Shown piece by piece: positions 56,376-64,000 of a stretch of 64,000 nt of DNA. The position numbers and the translations under genes are program-made. Within the stretch, counting starts at the first letter, position 1; each line of letters starts with the position of its first letter. The notes beneath the pieces are model-generated. The model did no database searches and was not told where the DNA came from. It saw only the letters and a list, made by a program, of their open reading frames with translations. The stretch lies in assembly GCA_025506515.1 (NCBI GenBank), contig CM046451.1, positions 37,153,595 to 37,217,594 on the forward strand, written 5' to 3'. The DNA comes from Flaveria trinervia (lineage: Eukaryota; Streptophyta; Magnoliopsida; Asterales; Asteraceae).

Positions 56376-57403
56376 AATTCATAAGATTATGGTTTTGGCG
56401 GCCATAGCAGCTGCAGGTCTGAAAATCTGCGTGCAGATGCACTCATGCGACTGGACCATGTGAATGGACCATTCGTAGGACTGGACCATGCTAATGGACC
56501 ATTCGTACGATAGGACCATGCGACTAGACCAGTCGTATATTCAGTCGTGCGACTGGACCACTCGTATGTTCAGTTATGCAACTGGACCAGTCGTATGTTC
56601 AATCGCAGGAATTAGCCATCCGCATTGACTCATCCGCATTTGTTCCAAAATAAGAGTCTGGAACTGCCTCTTGCATTTGAGGATGAGCAAAGCATATTCA
56701 CCTTGAGGTTCTTTTGTCAAATAAGTTCGATGTATACCCCATTCTTCGTCGGACTTCCAGAATAGGTGAATGTAGTTGGAACACGAAAGAGAGAAGAGAA
56801 GATGTCAGTAGTTGGTGCTAATTTTGTGGGTTGGTCAGGAGCATTTGACTATTTATGGGCCAATCAAGTTATATCTATCCACACAGAGAGGATTATTATT
56901 CTTAGGGGGAATCCATGTATAGAGAAAATGAAGACGCAATCAGAAAGTGATGATGTGCGCTGGTTTCTGATGATGAATCTGAGTGCATGTTGATTTGTTT
57001 GAGATTGGCAGTTGTGGATTGGAACCTTCTACCTTTTGCCCAATACATCGTATAAAGACGCAAGGAGTGCACAATGTCTATATATTGGGATATGCTGAAT
57101 TTGAGGGGGAATTTCCACAGGTGTTAATGTTAATCAGGTTAGCCTGTGTGAAGATTGAAGCAATGGAAAACTGTTCATGTCATTATCTGGAAAACTCAAT
57201 CACATGGGGAATCTTGCTGCTACGATGGTGTTCTATAAAGTAAACAAAATCTATTATGCCTAACTTCATTTTCAGGGATACTGTAGCAACCTAACGGATC
57301 GGCAACGTTGGCTAATATGGTTTTTCGTTTGATTCTATTAGAAACCAGAGCAAAGTTTGACTGAAGATTGTAAGAGGTGTTATCTACTATTCGCAAGCAA
57401 CTT
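56376..57403 (+). other. Copia 3' internal tail, degenerate
   Basis: It holds a run of CAGTCG/GACTGGACCA-type repeats at about 56440-56640, as in B before its env-position ORF. Then come about 750 bases with short frames (56766-56993 and 56983-57243) of no recognisable family. From layout it may be the decayed last ORF of a copia element related to B; the 5' part of the element is missing. Confidence 0.45.
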
Positions 57404-57416
57404 CCAAGGGGGAATT
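57404..57416 (+). other. Polypurine tract of the copia tail
   Basis: CCAAGGGGGAATT precedes an LTR start; it differs from the tract of B by one base. Confidence 0.75.
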
Positions 57417-58006
57417 TGTTAGAGCATATATTTTCATATATAGCGTGTCCGTCGCTTAACAAATAGTCTAGGCTTAATGTAATACACCTGATATGTTGTA
57501 AACACATGAAACTGGGTCATTCGCAGGAGCATATGCTAATGAGACTCAGTCGTACGACTGAGCCATGCTAATGGACCAGTCGTGTGACTGAGAGATGTGA
57601 TTGGGCCATTCGTAAGACTGAACCATAAGTATGGTCCAGTCGTACGATTGAACCATACGCATGATCCAATCGCGCGAATGGGCCCAGTCGCATCTAATAT
57701 GGCCTGAGGCCTATAAATACCAGTTTCATGGTGTAGAGAGGTGAAGGATTGTGATTCTTATGTTGTAACGAGCTTGTAATCATGCTCGATCTCCCCTTGC
57801 CAAGAGTCGTGATTCTTATGTTGTAACGAGCTTGTAATCATTAGGTTTTATCAATGAAACCATTTTATTATAGTTCATGTTATTGTTTGTCTCTTGTTTT
57901 GGTTTTGTTTCCTTCCGTCAAGAACACGCTCGGATGTCTACCGATTCAGCGACTTCACATTTTCGAATATTGCTAAACCACTTACGGTGCTAAACCACAT
58001 TTTCGA
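57417..58006 (+). repeat. Copia 3' LTR, B-related by motif
   Basis: It starts TGTTAGAGCATA after the polypurine tract. CAGTCGTACGACTGA-type repeats lie at about 57515-57695, then TATAAATA at 57712-57719, the same arrangement as in B, although the rest of the sequence differs. A 36-base direct repeat (GTCGTGATTCTTATG / GAGCTTGTAATCAT) occurs at about 57750-57785 and 57807-57842. The end near GAACA 58006 is inferred from where G resumes. Confidence 0.65.
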
Positions 58007-58460
58007 ACAAGTTGTGTAACGCTCCTATTTTAACACTCCCTGATTGAAACAACAGTTTTATCATGTACTGTGATACCTCTAGGCAAGGTCTTGGTTGTGT
58101 TCTCATGCAATGAGGAAAAGTCATAGCATACATGTCAAGGCAATTGAAGGTTCATGAAGTGAACTACATAACCCACGATCTTGAACTTGGTGCCATGGTT
58201 TTGCTTTGAAGATCTGGCGGCACTACCATTATGGGACGCAATGCATAGTCTACATTGATACTAAGAGTCTCCAACACGTGTTCAATCAAATGGATCTCAA
58301 CATGAGACAAAGACGTTGGATCGAGTTGATTAGCGACTACGACTGTGAGATTCGCTATCACCTTGGAAAGGCGAATGTTGTAGCCGACGCGTTGAGTCAC
58401 AAGATCCACAACAAGACTGTTCTCACTCCAAGAAATCTGAGATCAAAGGAAATGGTTTAA
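58007..58460 (+). pseudogene. G RNase H
   Basis: KLCNAPILTLPD (58009-58044) is the usual lead-in to gypsy RNase H. FIMYCDTSRQGLGCVL holds the first catalytic Asp, YMSRQLK and YITHDLELGAMV follow (second acidic cluster), then a frameshift at about 58210. In the next frame YIDTKSLQHVF and MRQRRWIELISDYDCEIRYH match the family, with the last acidic residues in AD-ALSHK. At least three stops or shifts are present. The enzyme degrades RNA in RNA-DNA hybrids. Confidence 0.85.
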
Positions 58461-59990
58461 CACGTTAGAGGAATTTGATACTGAGATTCATGTGGATGTT
58501 AACAAGGCTATTATCATGCTTCAAAACATAAGGATTAATAGTGATCTCAAGTTTTGCAATCGCGAGGCTTAACAAGCAGCGTTAACCGAGAAAGATGAAG
58601 ATTTGGCGTTTAACGTTTGGTCACAACTGGAGACAAAACCGAATGACATGTGGTATTTCTTGAATCGACTTTGGATCCCGAATCGTAACAATCTCTGTCA
58701 CTTCATCATGAACGAAGCTCATGAAACCTGACATTCTATTCATCCCGAGTCCGATTAGATGTACATGGATCTGCGTGGTCAATATTGGTGGCTGGGAATG
58801 AAGAGAGATATCGCGTCTTATGTTTCAAAGTGCCTCACATGTGGAAGAGTCAAAACTGAAAACCAATGGCCGAGTGGTTTACTTGAACAACCAGAAATCC
58901 CTATGTGTAAATGGGAACACATATCCATGGATTTCATAACCAAGTTACCACGTACCGCTCGTGGCCATGACAATATATGGGTCATTGCTGACCGTTTGAC
59001 CAAAACGACACATTTCATACCAATACGAGACACTTACAAGGTTCTAAGATTTGCTAGTATCTACATTGATGAAATTGTGAGTCGTCATGGCATGCTGTTG
59101 CACATTATTTCCGAATGTGATGCACGTTTCACTTCGTATTTCTGGTCTTCGATGCAAGAACTCTTGGGTACTCAATTGGATTTAAGCACAACTTACCATC
59201 CTCAAACAGACAGTCAAACCGAACAAACAATTCAAACCCTCGAGGACTTGCTACGTCTTTGTGTCCTTGACTTTGGTGGTGACTAGGATACGCATTTACT
59301 ATTAGCGGAATTCTCGTATAACAATATTTATCACTCAAGTATCAAGATGGCACCATTCGAGGCTTTATCTGGTCGTAAATATCATTCTCCAATTTGTTGG
59401 ACTGACATTGGTGAGAATTTCATCACTGGTGCTGAACTTATTCAAGAACGACCGACAAGGTTTCCAAAATTCGAAATGACCTTGAGGTGGCTATAAGTCA
59501 TCAAAAGATTTATGCTGATAAAAGACACAAAATATTGGAATTTCAAGTCGACGACATGGTTCTTCTTAAGGTCTCTCCATGTAAGGGTGTTGTTCACTAT
59601 AGGAAGAAGAGTAAGTTAGCCACATGTTTTGTAGGATCTTTCAAGATTCTAAAAAGAATTGGAAAAGTGGCTTAAAAACTGGAACTATCTTTTAAACTTA
59701 GCGGAGTTCATCCTGTCTTACATGTCTCAAACCTGAGGAAATGCCTAGATGATAAAAATTTACATGTTCCTCTAGAGGAAATCCAAATAGATGAGTCATT
59801 GCATTTGGGTGAGAAGCCTGTCGAGATCATGGACTGAACCCTAATGAAGACCCTAACAATTACCACACTGACCGTCAAATTCCATTGGGAAAACAAACGT
59901 GGAGCTGAGTTCACTTGGGAACGCGAGGATCACATATAGGAGAAATATCCCTACCTTTTCGTTAAGTCTTGTCTTTGATTTCGGGATGAA
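58461..59990 (+). pseudogene. G integrase and C-terminal domain
   Basis: A decayed stretch (58461-58758) holds the zinc-domain start (H-x-P, near 58740). The frame 58759-59286 reads YWWLGMKRDIASYVSKCLTC (zinc cysteines), MDFITKLPRTARGHDNIWV (first Asp), IISECDARFTSYFW (Asp) and TYHPQTDSQTEQTIQTLED (Glu in SQTEQT): the D-D-E triad can be seen. TAG 59284 and later frame errors break the rest; LRKCL-DDKNLHVPLEEIQID and RGAEFTWEREDHI (59736-59940) form the C-terminal, chromodomain-like part. The zinc domain reads C-x2-C correctly. Closest to chromovirus-type integrases, from memory. Confidence 0.85.
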
Positions 59991-60000
59991 ATTTCATAAA

Positions 60001-60011
60001 GTTTGGGAGAC
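60001..60011 (+). other. Polypurine tract of G
   Basis: GTTTGGGAGAC before TGTGACCTC. It is less pure than the copia tracts. Confidence 0.5.
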
Positions 60012-60130
60012 TGTGACCTCTTGTAATTTTATTTAACAATTGTTAATCGTCGTTATTCTTGTAAGAGTTTGGTTGTTATTATTGCAATCACGAGTATTCG
60101 TTTGTAAAATTTGAGGTAATTAAATGTCGG
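60012..60130 (+). repeat. 3' LTR of G, first ~120 bases only
   Basis: TGTGACCTCTTGTAATTTTATTTAAC aligns, with changes, to the start of the inverted G-family LTR that ends at 7384. It is lost in the TAA microsatellite after about 60130. Confidence 0.6.
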
Positions 60131-60140
60131 ATAATTAATA

Positions 60141-60171
<31 letters not shown>

Positions 60172-60257
60172 TAATAATAATATATAATAATAATAATAAT
60201 AATAAAATAATAATAATAATAATAATAATAATATAATAATAATAATAATAATAATAA
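60131..60257 (+). repeat. TAA/ATA microsatellite
   Basis: About 125 bases of nearly pure (TAA)n with a few interruptions, exactly between two LTR fragments. The Tyr/Ile/Leu repeat frames on the - strand come from it. Shorter (ATA)n runs occur at about 61105-61155. Confidence 0.95.
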
Positions 60258-61628
60258 TGTAAGGCCCCGTTCCCGGAGACCTCACAGTTGGTCATTTACA
60301 GCACTAAATACATTAAACGTTATAGATTTACAAACTTAAGCAACGGAATCATTATAACAAAAACCATTCATTTCATTTCACTAAAACATTGTTGTTGAGC
60401 AATACACTATTGTTTAATCGAATACAAAAGAAATGTTTAATTGCATTACAAAACAACAGCAATAATAGGTATGAATGGATGTCAGTCTTTTCTGCCGAGT
60501 AGCTTCACCCTCGTGCCATCCGCAGCAATATTTACCTGCCAACTGAAAATGTATAAAAGTCAGCGTTACTGAGTGAGTTCTAGTTTTAAAAGTAATAAAA
60601 TACTTTCTGTAGGTATACATATGAAAATACTCTTTTTATGAAAGCTTCATCTCTTTATACGTGAGCACGCATTAACTATACAATTAGGTAATGCTTTATC
60701 TCTTTATTGTATGCCTTGTTTACTCTGTACTCTTTTTATTTATCTTTCACTATCTATGGTGACCAATGAGCAATACCCTAAACTATGTGCGTAGAGAAAA
60801 TGGTGTTGGGCCCTCTTTTTGCCACAAGGGGCTCTACATACTGTATACAAGGCCGACCCAGACACCAAGGGTATGCTGCAAAGGTCCCCCAGTCTCAATT
60901 GACTGGCCTCGTCTGCATTTGAAGGTAGCTAACCCGCATAACGGTTGAGCTAACGACCTCATGGCCGTGTCCCTCCTGTAAGCTTGCAAGACTTGTTAAC
61001 ATTTTAATTAAGTACCACTTCTCTTCTTCATTGATCTTTCACTTTATTATTAGTAATACTTTACGTTATGATTATAAGCACGCCACGCAAAGTCACATAC
61101 TAATACAATAATAATAATAATAATAATAATATAATACTATTAATAACAATAATAAGGAACAATCATAAAATAATCATAATCATGCATGAAACCCATCATT
61201 AATAAACCCTAGTCAAACCTCGGTCAAAACCCTAAAAGCACAAACTCCCAAAAAAATTTAGAAGGCGCTTAGACACTATTTGGGCGCATGGGCCCTGTTT
61301 GGGCGCTTCATCACTATGCAGGCGTATCAGGCCAACACTTAACTGCTTTAACACATAGGCGCGTGAACCTTTCAGGCGCATGGACACTATTCGGGCATAT
61401 GACCTATTCGGACGCGTGGACACTTAGAGGCATGAGCTATTCGGGCGTATGGAAACTTAGGCACATGGGATTATTCAGATGCATGGGTACTATTGGGGCG
61501 CATGGCCCTACACTTAGGCGTCTAACTAATTTTCTAGGCGCATGAGGGCACTGTACAGGCGCATGAGATACACTTAATCATTTTTAAGGCAATTCCAAGC
61601 GCATGGGCCTTATTTAGGCGCACGAACC
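60258..61628 (-). repeat. Inverted gypsy LTR with GGCGCATG repeats
   Basis: On the - strand it ends GGGGCCTTACA at 60258. The complement of 60530-60600 reads like the transcript end of gypsy LTRs (ACTCACTCAG, then TTTCAGTTGGCAGG). 60910-60970 matches 56120-56160 inverted, so it is related to family H. The GGCGCATG array fills 61260-61628. Its 5' end is cut at 61628 by the next LTR. Small ORFs (60766-60948, 61288-61545) have no family signature. Confidence 0.6.
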
Positions 61629-62636
61629 TGTTGGATTCTGTGTGCCCAAGACACTTAGAATATTGATGTGGTTAGTACGTTATGATCCAAGTCGGGTTAT
61701 ACCCAATAACAAGCTTGGCAAACACCAATTTATATTTAATTGATGATATGATCATGCAATTAAATATTTACACCAATTTAGAAAATGGGTTTTCTAAATA
61801 AATTGCATATGAGATGGAACAATTGTTAGGATAATTTGTTGATGAGATTGCTGTTATTCTTGTCATTTAAAGGGGTTAAATAACAACTTATAACACATGA
61901 GTGTACTTTATTAAAATTGTTTAATTAAAGAGCACATATGTCACATTTTAATTTTGGTCTAGAAAGTAACCTTTTATTGTGTGACATATGACAAGTAACA
62001 ATGTGTAATGTGTTATAAATTTTAAGAGGGAAATGGGTTTTGAATTCCTTTTGTCTTGGCCGCCCCTTGCTTGGGATTGGACCAATTTTCCTCTTGAAAA
62101 TTGACAACACTTTAATACATACACACACTCAATGCTCTCAATGATTTATTCATGCAATTTTTACCAAAACACAATCTCTCTCCCTCTCTCTCTAAACCTT
62201 ACGGATTTTCAGCAGAAAGGGAGGTTTCATTTGGCCTTTGGTGGTGTTATTCTTCCTAACTAGAAGGTGGGTTGCATACAAGCTTGGGTATACTAGCTTG
62301 AGGATCTCCTCTTCTTGGAGTCTTGGCCGATTTTGACATCTCCATCTCCATCAAACCCACGGTTTTTGGCAGCCCTTTTTGGAGTGTTATTATCCACTGC
62401 TGAAAGGTAGTTTTGGCAGCTTCATAATGGTTGTCTATTATGGATGTTTTATGTGTTCATAGCTTGTTTAATCCACATAAATGATCCTTATTGTTATGGG
62501 TTTGTTTATTTGTATATTAATCATCATAAAACATGGATTTTCAGATCTAAAATCATGTTTTAAATACATATTTATCCGCTGCGTTTTTCTGAAATACCAG
62601 AGGATAAAACGGGTTTTATCTTCAAATAAACCCACA
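61629..62636 (+). repeat. Copia-type LTR (family J), 5' LTR
   Basis: TGTTGGATTCTG at 61629 to AAACCCACA at 62636, 1008 bases, followed by a primer-binding-site-like sequence. A CT microsatellite is at about 62166-62192. No second copy lies in the window, so the boundaries rest on TG...CA ends and the primer-binding site alone. Confidence 0.65.
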
Positions 62637-62637
62637 A

Positions 62638-62651
62638 TGGCATCAAGAGCC
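62638..62651 (+). other. Primer-binding-site-like sequence of J
   Basis: TGGCATCAAGAGCC differs from TGGTATCAGAGCC by one change and one extra base. It sits one base after the LTR end. Confidence 0.55.
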
Positions 62652-64000
62652 GGTTATGTGGATGACTTTCTTGTTTTATCTTTTGAAATTGGTTTTAAAA
62701 GATGATATTAGACATGTTATAGGCTGATTTTGGGCTGTTATAGTTATATGATTGATTCCCCAAACTTTCAAGGTCATATCACACATGCTAGTGATTAGAC
62801 CTTGAAAGAAACATATTATGAAGTTGGTTGTTTGGACAATGATTAAAACCCAAAATTTCAGTTTATGTTGGCTGAAATTTGGGGTTTTAAATGGGGTTTT
62901 CATTATATGAATAGATGATATGATCATTGGTTGTTTAGTGCATAACCTAGCTTGTGGCCTTGTGTTGTTTTGGATGATTCTAGTGGTTGTTTTATTCATT
63001 CAATTTGGTTGTAATATTTGTGTTTATTCATTGGGTTGTAATTATTCATTCATTTGGTTATGTAATAATAGTAGGTTCATTTCCTTTACTAGAAAAATGT
63101 ATTAGGATACAATTTTGTAAAAGGAAGATGTACAAGATCAAGACCTAAGATGGACACAAAGACACAAGAAACATGGAGCATTTGGATGCGGTTTCTAGTG
63201 GGAGGTTCTTGGAACCTTTATGATATGTTTGACCCTTAGAAAGACCAAAGACAACACTTGTGATGGCAAACAAGTGTTGTCAACATAAGGGCTATGGTTA
63301 TGCACATATGATTGTTTATGTTTTATGCTTGGTTGATTGTTTATTGTTTGATTGTTTGGTTGATGTTTTGACATGCATAACAAACTCATTATAATCATAA
63401 CAATCTGAAAATTGATGGTTCTTTAAAGTTAATAAAAGTTATTAAAATGGTTTAATGATTTTAAAGATTAAAATTGGTTTTAATCTAAGAACCATAGGGT
63501 ACCTTGTATTTGAAAGCATACAAATACAAGTACATAGAGTTTTCTAAACTAGAATTAAGAAATCTCTAAAATTTTAAAAACGAGATCAACACCGTCCTTT
63601 TACACAACACTTGAGTCACTTGGAACTCTTAGTGGGATAAAGGTCACCCAACCATTTTGAGGGAACTTGTCATTTGAGGTGAGAATGCCTTACTTATGGG
63701 ATAAAGGTCACCTAACCATTTGTTTTGGCAAACTCACACATGGGTGTAAGTAGGATGTCTTGATTTGCAAACCATGTTAAATGGATCACCTACAATATGG
63801 TTTCCAAATGGTGTTGATGGGATTAACATGCCGACTTACATATGATGTTCAATAAGTCGATCCCATACCTCTAGAAGTTGCAAATGGTTGCAATCGTCAA
63901 TCGTTGACCACCTTATTAATTTAAATCGTGGGATAAAGGTCACCTAACCACAATTTAAATGTAATGTTGGGTTCTAGATTTTAATATAAAATTGACCTTA
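62652..64000 (+). other. Interior of element J, non-coding as far as seen
   Basis: AT-rich, with only short frames and no gag motif in 1.35 kb, so J may be a non-autonomous large element or have a very long leader. GGGATAAAGGTCACC(T/C)(A/C)ACCA occurs at about 63635, 63699 and 63932, spaced about 64 and 233 bases. The rest lies beyond the window. Confidence 0.45.

Larger units (their letters stand above)
1..60130 (+). mobile_element. Ty3/gypsy element G, outermost, heavily interrupted
   Basis: G is the substrate into which everything between about 2.2 and 58 kb was inserted. Its pieces in order are a 5' LTR (left end beyond the window), primer-binding site, protease fragment, protease-RT linker, RNase H, integrase, a G-rich tract and the first ~115 bases of a 3' LTR. 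The order PR-RT-RNaseH-IN, with integrase last, is the Ty3/gypsy order. The integrase C-terminus (near 59700-59940) resembles that of plant chromovirus-type elements; this lineage call is from memory and tentative. Gag and most of RT are missing, so G is dead. The right LTR start (60012) resembles the start of the inverted LTR at 7384, which supports one family. Confidence 0.8.

Noticed and set aside
56766..57243. Novel gene between the CAGTCG array and the copia LTR
   Set aside because: Frames are short and overlapping with no recognisable motif; most likely a decayed last ORF of the copia tail.
60053..60295. Ile/Tyr/Leu-repeat ORFs on the - strand
   Set aside because: Direct translation of the TAA microsatellite; not a gene.
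62481..62999. Small ORFs as host genes at the right end
   Set aside because: Short, AT-driven, on both strands across an LTR and primer-binding-site junction; no domain.

Overview
This window is repeat-rich plant nuclear DNA. I see no ordinary host gene, rRNA gene or intact tRNA gene. Almost every base can be assigned to LTR retrotransposons nested inside one another. Large Ty1/copia elements of 11-12.5 kb, with an extra ORF after RNase H (the Maximus/SIRE layout), together with Ty3/gypsy elements, point to a flowering plant, most likely a eudicot. A composite-family (Asteraceae) source is only an inference from element style.

Layout, outermost first. Element G (Ty3/gypsy, + strand) supplies a 5' LTR at 1-1137, a primer-binding site, a protease fragment (1807-2175), a protease-RT linker (54462-54679), RNase H and integrase (58007-59990), and the start of a 3' LTR (60012-60130). 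G is split by copia element E (- strand), whose LTRs are 53605-54461 (5') and 2289-3159 (3'). E is itself split three times: by a G-family LTR on the - strand (4169-7384, which carries a solo copia LTR at 5655-6381); by complete copia element A (+, 8069-20483, 5-bp target duplication GCTTC); and by complete copia element B (+, 25014-49004, duplication GGTAC). B is split within RNase H by complete copia element C (+, 32322-44832, duplication GAGAC). The solo LTR has its own duplication, ATGGG. G is also broken at 54680-58006 by a gypsy LTR part plus a copia 3' tail. Right of G lie an inverted gypsy LTR (60258-61628) and a further copia LTR with primer-binding site and non-coding interior (61629-64000).

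Each autonomous-type element keeps the order LTR, primer-binding site, gag, protease, integrase, RT, RNase H, linker, env-position ORF, polypurine tract, LTR. All carry in-frame stops, frameshifts or lost catalytic residues, so I call the coding parts pseudogenes. B gag has a single stop and is the best preserved.

The least expected pattern is that each copia family has its own short near-palindromic motif, repeated many times. A and E have TTCCGAAG; B, the solo LTR and the copia tail have CAGTCGCACGACTGA; C has CAGCTGAAGA and ACTACTGATGA. In each family the repeats sit in corresponding places: U3 upstream of TATA, the stretch between RNase H and the env-position ORF, and either the 3' part of gag (A, E, C) or the leader (B). 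The sequence differs between families but the placement is similar. Identities and counts quoted here were made by eye.
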